The translations under genes and the position numbers were made by a program. Shown in pieces: positions 17,529-26,984 of a stretch of DNA of 64,000 nt. The stretch is from VXNE01 sp965261535 (GTDB lineage Bacteria > Pseudomonadota > Gammaproteobacteria > Pseudomonadales > Azotimanducaceae), in contig OZ253469.1 of assembly GCA_965261535.1 (NCBI GenBank), positions 4,464,001-4,528,000 of the forward strand, written 5' to 3'. The notes below the pieces were generated by a model. That model saw only the letters and a list, made by a program, of their open reading frames with translations. It had not been told where the DNA came from and did no database searches. Positions within the stretch are counted from its first letter, which is position 1, and each line of letters opens with the position of its first letter.

Positions 17529-17555
17529 CGGGCCTTTTGGAGGCCCGTTTTTTTT
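17529..17555 (+). terminator. Strong rho-independent terminator
   Basis: A seven-base-pair GC-rich stem (CGGGCCT/AGGCCCG) with a five-base loop is followed by eight T residues. It lies on the plus strand 30 bases before the autotransporter's likely start codon, with no recognisable plus-strand gene before it. It may end an unannotated short transcript or act as an attenuator. Confidence 0.85.
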
Positions 17556-17584
17556 GGAGAAAAGGCTCGGAAACCGCGGGAATT

Positions 17585-20500
17585 GTGCTACGCCGTACCG
17601 CAGCACTATTGGTCTGGGGGGTCTCGATTGCTGGCGCGACCGTTCCGATGTCCGCACAGACAGACCAGATCCAGGTTTTGATCGCTCCGCCGACGCTGGC
17701 GGCGGGCGTGGGTGGCCATCTCTTCGAGATCGAGGGCGACCCCTTAAGCGCAGAGGCGGTTCCGGGCGGCGCCTGGGTCCTTGCGCGCACGGGGGACGGC
17801 CCTGGCGAATTGACGGTGAATGTGACCGTCACGGAGGTGGACGGCGACTTCGTGCCAGCCGGGATGGAAGGTTCGCAAAAGGTGACCTTCGCCGACGGCG
17901 AGACCGCGGTCCAATACCGTCCCATTGAGGACGATTCGACCCGGGAAAGCCGTGGCACCGCGACCGTCGCGATCGCGGCCAGTGACGATTACGAGGTCGA
18001 CAGCGCCAGCGGCAGCGCGGCCGTCTCGGTGCGAGACGACGACAAGCGCCTCGAGTACACGGTCGATCCGCTGAATCTGTCGGTGGTCGAGGGCGAGGCG
18101 GCGCAATTCCGTGCCGTATTGCGAACCACGGACCCCGCAACGTTCACTGAAGCCGGGGATGTGGCCCGGGTGCTGCGTTCGCGGCACGGGTTTCGCCCGG
18201 GGGGTATGGTGCCCTTCGATCTGAGCTGGCTAACCAAATTGGTGGAAGCTGAGTCTCTGGATGATTACCAGCCGGTCTCGGGGACATTCCAGATCGCCGC
18301 GTCCGAATTCCTCGCGGAGGGCAACGGCTACGCGGCGCGCAAGAACTTGCAGCCGATCCAGACATTGACTGACATGGAAACGGAGGGTCCCGAGCGGCTT
18401 TTGGGCCGGATTGAGCTTTCCGCAGGAACCATTCGAGAGGCCGCCGTTGCCGCGTCTCGCGAGAACGTGCCGGATCTGCTCGAGGACGGCGGCGTCGCAT
18501 CGCTCTCCGGCGGTCAGTTCATCGCCGCGGTATTGACGATCACCGACCCGCAACCGAGCGGCGACGCAACCCTGAGCGGGCTGACGCTGACAGTCACCGA
18601 CACCGGCAATGCCGTAGAACTCGACCCGCAGTTCGCGAGCAACGAATTCGATTACTCGGCGAAGGTGCCGGTGGGCGTGCAAAGCGTCACGCTGGATGCG
18701 ACTGCAAACCACTCGGGCGCCGCGCTGAAGTACATGAACGGGAAGGAGGGAACGCTTCCGGACGAGAACCCGGATACGGATGGCTTCCAGGTCGGGCTCG
18801 TGTTGGGCGGGAACGTCGTCAAGGTACAGGTGGAGGCAGAAAACGGCATGAAACAGATCTACACGGTGAGCGTCACCCGCCCGGGGGCCGCCGCTGTCAC
18901 TGGCGGTCGACACCATCGCCGGTGACGATGTGGTGAATATCCAGGAGAAGGCAGAGGGGTTTGCGATCAGCGGCAGCGTGCGCGACGACAAGATGGCCAG
19001 CATGGACGATGCCTCGGTGACGGTGGACATTGCGGGCGAGACACTCACCGCGACCTCGGGCAGCGACGGGACATGGTCGGTTGACGTACCGGCCGCGGCA
19101 GACTACGTGAGCGAGTCGAGCGTAGCGGTAACGTTCAATGCGACCAAGCCGCCCTTCCTGCCAGCCCCGGAGGTAGCGCGTGAACTGGCGGGAGACCTGA
19201 CCTCGCCGGCGCTGGTCGCGGCAGAAGCGGAAGAAGCCCTGCTGACGCTGAAATACGATGAGCCGCTGGGCCAGAACGGCGTGCCGCCAAGTGCTTTTTC
19301 GGTCACGGTGAACAAAGTCGTCTTGCCGGACCCCATGCCCGTGTCGGTTGGCGGCAGCACTGTGGATCCCGGTCTTCCGTCTGCGATATCTCCTGGCGAT
19401 ACCGTGACGGTGAGCTATACCGCACCATCCGCTGCGGACGGCAAGCCCATTCGGGATGTGGCGGGCAACCCGGCCGGATCCCTCACCGATCACCCCGTGG
19501 CAAATGGTTCAAGGCCCGGCGTGCGATGCGCCGGAGTCGAGGGCTCGATGCGCCTCGCGGACGGCGCCGACTCGAAGGAGGGGCGCGTCGAGGTCTGTGC
19601 CGACGACGATACGGCCGATGCCACGCCGGCGCGCTGGGGCGTGGTGTGCGACGACTACTGGACGAACGACGATGCGGACGTGGTTTGCAAGGCGCTCGAT
19701 TTTGAGCGCTCGGAGCCCCACGCCGGTCGGTTCCGGAAGTCGTACTTCGGTGCCGGCACGGGTCCCATATGGCTTGATGATCTGATTTGCGACGGCGACG
19801 AGTCGAGCCTGCTCGATTGCCTGGTCGCGAACGGACGGCGGGCAAGGGACACGATCGGCGCGCACAACTGCAAGGTCACGGAGGTCGTGGGGGTTCGCTG
19901 CATGGCCGCGGGCGATCCCTTGAAGCCCCACTTCGTGTTCCAGCTCGAACTTACGGATCCTGGGGAGGACGGCCGGTACGAGCCCGGCGACAACCTCCGG
20001 GTGACGATAACGTTCAACGAGCCGGTGGTGGTGGATTCCTCGGGCGGTACTCCGACGATCAACTTACACCTGGGCGGCGGCAGCGCACCGCTCAGCCGCT
20101 CTGCGCCCTTTGTGGGCGGTTCGGGCACGAAACGGCTCGCATTCGAGTATCGGGTAGCGATCGAGGACGGGACGTTCAACGAGCTGCGCCTGGTGGCCGA
20201 CAGCCTCGCGACCAACGGCGGCACGATTCGCAATGCCGGGGGCCTCGACGCGATTCTGGCGCATAGCTCGGCCACCGCCCCTGTCGAACGATTCCTTCAA
20301 TCCTCGACATTGAGCGTGTCGGACGCAACGGCCCAGGAGGGTGCGCAACTCCAGTTCCAAGTCTCTCTGAGCTATGCGGCCGCCAGCGAGGTCTCGTTGT
20401 CGTACCGACAGAGGACGGGACGGCGACCGCGGGTACCGACTATGAAACCGCATCGGGTACCTTGACGTTTACGCCGGGGCAGACGGCCATGGCCGTCTCC

Positions 20501-21856
20501 GTGGTCACGCTCGACGACGCGCACGACGATGGCGGGGAAACCCTTGGCCTGACACTTTCCGATGCCTCCGGCGCGCGAATTGCCGATGGCACCGCGATAG
20601 GAACCATCGCGAATTCCGACCCGATGCCGCAGGCTTGGCTGGCGCGGTTCGGGCGAACCGCCGCGAGTCACGCGGTCGAGGCGATAGACGCGAGATTGCG
20701 CGACAGCGAAGGCGAGAACGTCCCGGGCGGCATGACCTTTGCCGGAGAGGACTGGCTCGGGGATTGGTCCGCGTGGGGCCGGACCGCCTCTACCCGCTTC
20801 GACGGCGTTGACGGGCTCCTGTCTCTCAACGGCGAAGTCACCACCGCCACGCTCGGACTCGACAGCCGGCGCGGCCGATGGCTGGCTGGCGCGGCGGTTG
20901 CCTACAGCCACGGCGAGGGTGCCTATCGCCACGAAACGGCAGCCGGCGGCGTCGTAACGAGCACCCTGGCAAGCCTGCACCCCTATGCGAGCTACCGGGT
21001 CGGCGAGCGATTGAGCCTGTGGGGAGTGCTGGGCTACGGCGTTGGGGAGCTGACCCTGCGGAGCGAAGGAGCCGAGACAAGGATCGAGACCGGACTTGCC
21101 TCCACGATGGCGGCTTTCGGCGGGCGAGGGGTGCTGCGCCCGTCCTCGGGCGGGCTTGAGTTGGCGGTGGTCTCCGATGCGCTATGGAGCAATACGGTTT
21201 CTGAGGCCACGAGAGGACTCATGGGCGCGGAAGGTGAAGCGCTGCGGCTGCGGCTGGCGCTGGAAGGGTCAGGATCATTCGCCATGCCTGGAGGAGGGGA
21301 GCTGAAACCCAGGCTCGAAGCGGGATTCCGATATGACGCCGGTGACGCGGAGAACGGTACCGGAGTCGAGGTCGGCGGCGGACTCGCCTACACCGCCGGA
21401 CGATTGTCAATGCAGGTCGATGCCCGGGCGCTGCTGGCGCATCAGGACGAAGACTACGAGGAATGGGGACTCGGCGGCTCGGTCAGGTGGCAGCCTGACG
21501 AGCGCGGACACGGCTGGTCGATGAACGTCGGATCGTCATGGGGCGTGACGGCGAGCGGTGTGGATGCGATGTGGAGCCGGCCGACAAGGGACGCGTTCGC
21601 GCACGATGTGGCAAGAAATTCGGTGCAACGATTCGAGGCGGAACTCGGGTACGGGCTGGCCAGCCCTAAAGGCTGCGCCTTGTCGTACCCGTTCGTCGGG
21701 ACCTGGGCCGCCGACGGCGGTGCGCAGGGCGTACGGATGGGCGTCAGGCTCACCTCGGGCGCGAATTTGAGTTCAATGCTTGAAGTAGGACGCCGTGAGC
21801 ACCCGGACGGCGGGTCGGAAGACGCGATCCAGCTTCGCGGGGCGATGCGGTGGTAG
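17585..21856 (+). pseudogene. Autotransporter adhesin with an SRCR domain, broken by two single-base frameshifts
   Basis: About 1,420 residues when restored. In order: signal peptide from the GTG at 17585 (LRRTAALLVWGVSIAGA); Calx-beta-like modules; a cadherin-like sandwich (SGLTLTVTDTGNAVELDPQF); a bacterial Ig-like module; a scavenger-receptor cysteine-rich domain (ARWGVVCDDYWTNDDADVVC, then GPIWLDDLICDGDESSLLDC); another Calx-beta module; and a C-terminal autotransporter barrel of about 400 residues ending GAMRW. The first frameshift fits one extra G in a five-G run (18883-18887), the second one missing base near 20407. An earlier ATG at 17480 would put the intrinsic terminator inside the gene, so the GTG is preferred. 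Confidence 0.85.
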
Positions 21857-22000
21857 GACGAAGCGGGGCTTTCGAGTGCTAGCCATCATCCGTCACGGAC
21901 TGAATTGAATAGACCATATTGACCACGGCGGTTCGGCGGGGGCCGTCCCGTTCTCCGAGGTGGCCGCGACGGTGCCCGCCGGATACGTATTTTCAATTAG

Positions 22001-22017
22001 AGAGTTATTATTACTCT
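22001..22017. promoter_or_regulatory. Palindrome upstream of hipBA copy 1 (candidate operator)
   Basis: AGAGT-TATTATT-ACTCT is a perfect inverted repeat in an AT-rich stretch 35 bases before hipB, in strong contrast to the GC-rich surroundings. HipB proteins repress their own operon by binding palindromes, so this is a plausible site. A different palindrome is found before copy 2. Confidence 0.5.
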
Positions 22018-22051
22018 TTACGACGCTTTAACTTATGTTATTTTGCGTTTT

Positions 22052-22426
22052 ATGAAAAAGAGACGGATATCTCCCAGGGCGTCCGCCGCTCTCCGCGACC
22101 TGGGGCGTGGGATCCAACTGGCCCGCCGTCGCCGGCGTGTCCGACAGCGAGACCTGGCTGCGCGCATGGGTGTGTCCGTGTCGACGCTGCGAGCCCTGGA
22201 GGCGGGCGAGCCGGGGGTCTCGATGGGGAGTTTTGCCATGGCATTGCTCACCCTGGGGATCCTGTCTCGGCTTGACGACCTCGGTGATGTGGGTCAGGAC
22301 GACATCGGGTTGCTCATGGACATCGACGCCCTTCCGCAGCGGGTGAGATTGCAGACACGTCGCGCGCCGGCGGGTGGTGGCAGCGCATCAACGGTGTCGT
22401 CCGCGCCCAAGGGCGCCCTGCTGTGA
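22052..22426 (+). CDS. hipB: HipB-like XRE-family antitoxin, copy 1
   Basis: This 124-residue protein has an HTH domain (LGRGIQLARRRRRVRQRDLA, then RMGVSVSTLRALEAGEPGVS) of the XRE/HipB type, and a tail that carries GDVGQDDIGLLMDIDALPQ. I chose the ATG at 22052 because it aligns with the start of the close paralogue at 53673. It represses the operon and neutralises HipA. The stop overlaps the GTG start of hipA by four bases. The last 20 or so residues differ most between the copies. Confidence 0.88.
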   Translation: MKKRRISPRASAALRDLGRGIQLARRRRRVRQRDLAARMGVSVSTLRALEAGEPGVSMGSFAMALLTLGILSRLDDLGDVGQDDIGLLMDIDALPQRVRLQTRRAPAGGGSASTVSSAPKGALL

Positions 22427-23736
22427 ACGGCGAGTACGTCGTCGCCATCGGCGAACGCCTTCAACGCGTGGGCACGGTGCGGTTCGGCGGTATCCGGGAG
22501 AGGCAGATTTCATTCTTCAGGTACGCCGACGAGTGGATCGAGAATCCTTCGGCATTCGCATTGGCTCCGTCATTGCCGCTCAGTGACCAAAGGTTCCACT
22601 TCGCAAGCCTTCCCGACGACCCCAGTACCAGCATTCCGGGCGTCTTCTCGGACTGCGCTCCCGACGCCTGGGGGAGGTCGCTCATCGCCCGCGCGTTGGG
22701 AACCCCGAGGCACGAGATGGGCTACGTGTTGGCGGTGGACGACCTGACGCGGCAAGGGGCGTTGCGGTTCCTGGATGATGAAGGCAAACCGCTGGCCGAT
22801 GACGTGCCGCCAACCCCCCGGGTCCTTGATATGCCCCGCCTGCAATCGCTTTGCCAAAACATCGAGTCGGGAATCGGCGATCTTGGGGCATTGGCGCGAG
22901 AACTCCGCGGTGCCACCGCGAGCCTCGGCGGCGCCCGCCCCAAATCCGTCGTGGTGGACCAGAGCGGGACGCTCCATGTCGCAAAATTCACGATGCTCGG
23001 AGACACGATGCCCGTGGAGCGCGTGGAAGTGGCCACGCTCTCACTCGCCCGGGATGTCGGAATCCGGGCGGCAAAGGCGACGTTGGCGAGACCTGCGGGG
23101 ACTTTGCCCGTAGCGCTGGTCGAGCGCTTCGACCGAGAGCCGGGCGAATACGGGCGGCGGCACTACATGTCCGCGCAGACCTTGCTTGAGGCGCGCAAAG
23201 GCGAATCGCGCTTCTACACCGACATCGCCGACGGGCTCCGCGCGGTGTGCCGCACGGACATGGAAGCCCTTGCGGAGATGGCGGAGCTTCACCTTCGCAT
23301 ATTGTTCACCATCCTGGTTTCGAACAACGACGATCACCTGAAGAACCACGGTCTCCTGTACGCGGGCGAGGGGAGCTGGGCGCTCGCGCCGGCATTCGAC
23401 ATCAATCCGCAGCCGTTGCGTCACCGCGAGCTCAAGACCGGTATCAGTGAGATCAGCGGGTTCGACGCGTCGGTCGAAGCGTGGGCGGAGGCGGCGCCGT
23501 TCTTCGAGAGAACCGAGGATGGCGCCCGTCGCCAAGCCGCCGGCATGGCCGAAGCGGTCTCCTCGCGCTGGCGCAATACCCTGTTGGCGAACGGTTTGAC
23601 CGAGGACCAATGCGACGAGTACGCCCTGGCCTTCGAGCATGAAGAGACCCGCGTTGCGTTGCGCATGGGGTCGGCGTTCGTGGCGGCGACGGACCGTGAT
23701 CCCGACAAGAAGAAGCCGTCGAGTTTGGCGTCGTAG
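22423..23736 (+). CDS. hipA: HipA-family serine/threonine kinase toxin, copy 1
   Basis: This 437-residue HipA-like kinase belongs to a family whose best-known member stops growth by phosphorylating glutamyl-tRNA synthetase. The N-terminal subdomain (VGTVRFGGIRERQISFFRYA) and the kinase core are present: GATASLGGARPKSVV near the nucleotide-binding loop, catalytic ILVSNNDDHLKNHGLL near residue 300, and the metal-binding APAFDINPQ near residue 323. GTG start with four-base overlap to hipB. The frame is intact and the active-site residues are in place, so the module may be functional. A close second copy lies at 54044-55357 and a relic at 26985-27479. Confidence 0.92.
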   Translation: MNGEYVVAIGERLQRVGTVRFGGIRERQISFFRYADEWIENPSAFALAPSLPLSDQRFHFASLPDDPSTSIPGVFSDCAPDAWGRSLIARALGTPRHEMGYVLAVDDLTRQGALRFLDDEGKPLADDVPPTPRVLDMPRLQSLCQNIESGIGDLGALARELRGATASLGGARPKSVVVDQSGTLHVAKFTMLGDTMPVERVEVATLSLARDVGIRAAKATLARPAGTLPVALVERFDREPGEYGRRHYMSAQTLLEARKGESRFYTDIADGLRAVCRTDMEALAEMAELHLRILFTILVSNNDDHLKNHGLLYAGEGSWALAPAFDINPQPLRHRELKTGISEISGFDASVEAWAEAAPFFERTEDGARRQAAGMAEAVSSRWRNTLLANGLTEDQCDEYALAFEHEETRVALRMGSAFVAATDRDPDKKKPSSLAS

Positions 23737-23904
23737 CGGTGATTCCACTTCACGGAGGATTCGCGCGCTCCTGATGGAAACGAAATGCCGCCCAGGCTCC
23801 GGCTATCATCGCCCGAACTGCCAGAAGGCGGCCAGACGCGTTGACCGCGCGGAACAGCGCACGCATCTTACTTTTGACTTGCTTTGGTTCGTAGAGGATC
23901 CATC

Positions 23905-24180
23905 ATGCCGCACGCGGAACTGCTGACGACCACGGTGTCGACGAAGGGCCAGGTAATTCTGCCAAAGGAGATCCGGCGGACACTGCATTGGGAGGCGGGG
24001 ACGCGGCTGGTCGTTGAGCATACGCCGGCGGGTGTGCTGCTCAAACCGTTGCCGGCGTTCGCCGAGACCCGGCCGGATGATGTCTACGGATGCCTCGCGC
24101 GCGACGGCGACCCGAAGACCTTGGCGGAGATGGAGGCGGGGATTCTGGCGGAAGCTCGGCGGCGCCATGCGGGCGGTTGA
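23905..24180 (+). CDS. vapB: AbrB/VapB-type antitoxin
   Basis: This 91-residue antitoxin has an N-terminal AbrB-like swapped-hairpin fold (TTVSTKGQVILPKEIRRTLH, then AGTRLVVEHTPAGVLLKPL) and a C-terminal half that would bind the toxin. The ATG at 23905 is preferred over an upstream start because the conserved part begins there. It overlaps the following vapC start by 11 bases (ATGCGGGCGGTTGA), the usual arrangement of vapBC modules. Its toxin partner is truncated, so this is probably now an orphan. Confidence 0.88.
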   Translation: MPHAELLTTTVSTKGQVILPKEIRRTLHWEAGTRLVVEHTPAGVLLKPLPAFAETRPDDVYGCLARDGDPKTLAEMEAGILAEARRRHAGG

Positions 24181-24613
24181 CGCGAATGTCGTCGTCCGAT
24201 ACCTGACGGGAGACGAACCGGAGCAGGCGGCCAGGGCGAGGGCGGAGCTGGACCTGATCTTTTGCGAGCACCACCGGCGCAAGCTGACGAAGAACCTGAC
24301 GATCAGGTTCGAGTGCCGCGAGTACCAGGTGACGGGCCGGGGCAAGGGGTATCGCCTGCGGGGCGCGGAGGTGACGGTGTGCAAGGCCTTCGACGGCTCG
24401 GTGACGGTGCTGCGCGAAGCCCGCGAGCTGCCGGTGCGGCTGCTGGCCCGGGGCGAGGAGCCGATCCCGGTGGAGGACGGCAAGACCGTGCGCGGGCGCG
24501 TAGACGCGGCGAAGGCGGAGCAGCGGGCGCGGCCGGGCTACAAGCCGCCGCCGGACCATCCCTGGCGGCGACCGTTCAAGCCCGCCGCCGCGAGCGCGGT
24601 GGCCGGAGGATGA
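24170..24613 (+). pseudogene. VapC 5' end fused to the 3' end of a transposase
   Basis: The 147-residue open frame is a chimera. Residues 1-22 (MRAVDANVVVRYLTGDEPEQ) are the start of a PIN-domain VapC toxin with its first catalytic Asp. From about residue 25 it reads DLIFCEHHRRKLTKNLTIRF and GYRLRGAEVTVCKAFDGSV, which is the C-terminal region of ISNCY/IS1202-type transposases. The likely history is insertion of an element into vapC followed by deletion of the rest of both genes. The join stays in frame, so a fused peptide could be made, but it has neither a complete PIN domain nor a transposase catalytic core. Confidence 0.75.
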
Positions 24614-24898
24614 AGCCGCGAGCGCCGGCGGACGCGCCGTGGATTTGTGGATGAGTCCTGCGGCACGGCGCGCGCCCTTCGGGGCGTGTGGACAGCCGGT
24701 GGACAACGCGCTCGGCCGCCTCGCCGTCGATCGGGCGTTCCGCCGCGCGTTGCCCACCGGCTGCCCACACTCGCGCGCCTCTCGCCCACGCCCCCACAGC
24801 TCAAGCAACAAGTTTTTTCTTCTCGAAGAAGAGAAGAGTCCGAACTGCGAAAAGGGGACATTTCAACTTTGGAGAAAAGGGGACATTTCAACTTTGGG
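24236..24898 (+). mobile_element. Remnant of an ISNCY/IS1202-like insertion sequence, right part
   Basis: The remnant consists of the transposase C-terminal coding part (up to 24613), a roughly 230-base GC-rich non-coding tail and a terminal motif that is present twice (24849-24898). The left end and the catalytic part of the transposase are absent. Family assignment rests on the transposase C-terminus (KNLTIRF, RRKLTKNL). Confidence 0.6.
24849..24898. repeat. Two 25-bp tandem copies of the presumed IS terminal motif
   Basis: GAAAAGGGGACATTTCAACT followed by TTGGA/TTGGG occurs at 24849-24873 and 24874-24898. Such GGGGACATTT motifs sit at the ends of some insertion sequences. A tandem copy suggests slippage or nested ends. 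Confidence 0.8.
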
Positions 24899-24976
24899 TT
24901 GACAAGATGCGCGTCGTCGTTGAGCGGACCAATCCAAACTGCTATCTTCGGTTGGTTAAACGTTTGACCATACAGA

Positions 24977-25588
24977 GTGGCTTCCGTGACACGCGCTTCC
25001 TTCGGTCTAGATAGCGCAAACACTGCGGGCATCCAAAAGGAACGCAGTCGAGTAGCAGCTCGAGGACTCGAGGAGGTCGCCTTTACGCATCGAGTCCGAG
25101 CAAGTCCAACGACCCTGTTGTGGGTTTTGGCGGCCAGCTCGTTCGCGCTGTTCGCTCCAATGCTGGCGGGCGAATTCGGGCATGTACCCGGCGTGCTTGC
25201 GGTCACGTTGGCCTTTGCCGCCATGACCAGCGTGTCGCTGCGAGCGACGGTAGAGATCGACTCCGAAAACCGGCTGACGATTCGGCACCTCGTCTACTCG
25301 TTCTCCGATAAATTGGAGAACATCCAAGTGGAGGCAACGCCCAAATTCGACTTCCGACGGGACGACAGACTCGGATTCAAGAAGCTCTACCAGGGCACCC
25401 GATTGCCCTGTTTCAACGTGGGTTGGTTCGTCCTTAAGAATGGCGCCGTCGCCTTCGTCTGCGTGAGCCGCAAACGCAGGGCGCGGGCGTTGAAGACCCG
25501 AGATGGTTGCTACATCCTGGTGGATCCGCATATCGCTCGTCGGATCCAGGCCGCCGCCGATCCTGATGGCGCGAGGCGAACCCAATAA
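24977..25588 (+). CDS. Membrane protein with a bacterial PH-like domain
   Basis: The protein has 203 residues. Two hydrophobic segments (LLWVLAASSFALFAPML and GVLAVTLAFAAMTSVSL) lie near residues 45-95. The C-terminal half resembles the bacterial PH domain found in many small membrane proteins (GTRLPCFNVGWFVLKNGAVA, then RDGCYILVDPHIARRI). The role of such proteins is usually unknown. The exact start is uncertain: the ATG-like start at 24977 gives a polar N-terminus before the first span. No operon partner; the divergent or convergent neighbours are unrelated. Confidence 0.6.
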   Translation: MASVTRASFGLDSANTAGIQKERSRVAARGLEEVAFTHRVRASPTTLLWVLAASSFALFAPMLAGEFGHVPGVLAVTLAFAAMTSVSLRATVEIDSENRLTIRHLVYSFSDKLENIQVEATPKFDFRRDDRLGFKKLYQGTRLPCFNVGWFVLKNGAVAFVCVSRKRRARALKTRDGCYILVDPHIARRIQAAADPDGARRTQ

Positions 25589-25610
25589 AGAATCAGAAAA
25601 TCTGTTCGCT

Positions 25611-26267
25611 TCAACTGAACCATCTGGCCTCCTCGCCGCGGGTCGCATCCTGCAGTTGGCGAATGGTCGCGGCGACCGACTGACCGATCAGGTCCAACTT
25701 GACGACCTGGGCGATCCTGGGTTCGAGCCCGACCAGTTCGCGTTCGTGGATCATTCCGCCCCACAGCGCGCAGGCGCCGGCCAGGCAGATGATCGCGATG
25801 TCTTTCGGGTCGGGAATCGTCTCACTCAGCAGTACGTCCATGATCCGGCGCTTGACCTCGCGCAGCGGGCGGCCGTCCGCCGTCGGATAACGGCGTGAAC
25901 CCAACACCCACAACAGCCGATCCTCCTGCATCGCCAGGATGCCCCGCGACACGAGTCGGTCGAGCAGGCGCGGCTGAACGGTCTCGAACTCGGCTGCGAA
26001 CAGACGGACCCAGTGACCGGTCGGCCGGTCCTCTCGTTCCCTGACGATACGCGCCAGAACCGGATCGAGCACGGTTTCGTCGAGCGGCGTGGAGTCGATG
26101 ACGTAGAGTTGATGGAGATCGGTGTCGATGCGGTCGTTGAAGGCCAAGTCCATCAGGAGGGCGCCACTGACGGCGTTGCGCAACGAGTGGACGGGTAGCC
26201 TGGGATTGACCCTGCCGGTTTCGTCATCGAGGACCAGGAGCAACATTTCCTCGGCAATGGTCGGCAT
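25611..26267 (-). CDS. GPP34/GOLPH3-domain protein
   Basis: This 218-residue protein starts PTIAEEMLLLVLDDETGRV, the hallmark N-terminus of the GPP34 (GOLPH3/Vps74) family. It continues with HSLRNAVSGALLMDLAFNDR and the C-terminal ICLAGACALWGGMI region. In eukaryotes GOLPH3 binds phosphatidylinositol-4-phosphate at the Golgi. In bacteria the family is widespread and its function is unknown, probably lipid or membrane binding. The gene is intact and stands alone, divergent from the membrane protein at 26314 with a 46-base gap. Confidence 0.88.
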   Translation of the reverse strand: MPTIAEEMLLLVLDDETGRVNPRLPVHSLRNAVSGALLMDLAFNDRIDTDLHQLYVIDSTPLDETVLDPVLARIVREREDRPTGHWVRLFAAEFETVQPRLLDRLVSRGILAMQEDRLLWVLGSRRYPTADGRPLREVKRRIMDVLLSETIPDPKDIAIICLAGACALWGGMIHERELVGLEPRIAQVVKLDLIGQSVAATIRQLQDATRGEEARWFS

Positions 26268-26313
26268 GTCCTTCCTCCCCCCCCAAGCCGGCAGGGTAAA
26301 GGCATCGTAGCGT

Positions 26314-26943
26314 ATGACCGCCAGCGAAATCTATATGATCGCCGGGTTCCTGTTGGCGGGTTACGCGGTCGTCGCGAACGACGCCATCCAGACCCTGGGC
26401 ACCTTCCTGAGTTCGAACGCCCATCGGCCGTGGTGGCTGCTGTGGCTCTTCGCGGGGGGCATTCTGGTCGCGGTGTTCGTCTACGGCTACATCGCCGAGG
26501 AAGGCGACCTGTCCTACGGCCGACTGGCGAGCGTCCCGGAGATTCAGGTCTTCACGTGGTGGATGTTAATCCCGCCCCTGGTCATTCTCTGCCTGACCCG
26601 GCTGGGCATTCCGGTGAGCACGACATTTCTGGTTCTGACGGTGTTCAACCCGCGGGGATTGGAGAGCATGCTCACCAAGTCGTTGCTGGGCTATGGCGTG
26701 GCGCTCGTGGCGGGCTATCTGATCTACAAGTTCGTCATGAGCACCGCGGAGCGCCGTTTTATCGAAACGTCCAGGGACAAGCCCGCGCGTCACTGGGTGG
26801 TGCTGCAGTGGCTGTCGACGGCCTTTCTCTGGAGCCAGTGGCTGATTCAGGATCTTGCCAACATCGTCAAGGACGCTTTCAAGGGCGCGATCGGGCTCAC
26901 CGTAAGCATTTTCGTCGCACTTGGCGTGCAATGGCTCTCCTGA
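26314..26943 (+). CDS. Polytopic membrane protein resembling phosphate-permease-type transporters, probably 3'-truncated
   Basis: The protein has 209 residues and about five membrane spans. The first span carries VVANDAIQTLGTF, which recalls the ANDxxNxxGT motif of PiT-type inorganic phosphate transporters. The loop-span LGIPVSTTFLVLTVF recalls their PVSTTH motif. The frame ends at 26943, about 40 bases before a hipBA relic begins, so the usual C-terminal part is probably missing. A truncated protein is unlikely to transport. Assignment to the PiT superfamily is tentative. Confidence 0.5.
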   Translation: MTASEIYMIAGFLLAGYAVVANDAIQTLGTFLSSNAHRPWWLLWLFAGGILVAVFVYGYIAEEGDLSYGRLASVPEIQVFTWWMLIPPLVILCLTRLGIPVSTTFLVLTVFNPRGLESMLTKSLLGYGVALVAGYLIYKFVMSTAERRFIETSRDKPARHWVVLQWLSTAFLWSQWLIQDLANIVKDAFKGAIGLTVSIFVALGVQWLS

Positions 26944-26984
26944 AGGCGCACGCGGTGATGAGTACGCCGAGCCGATCGGCCGCA

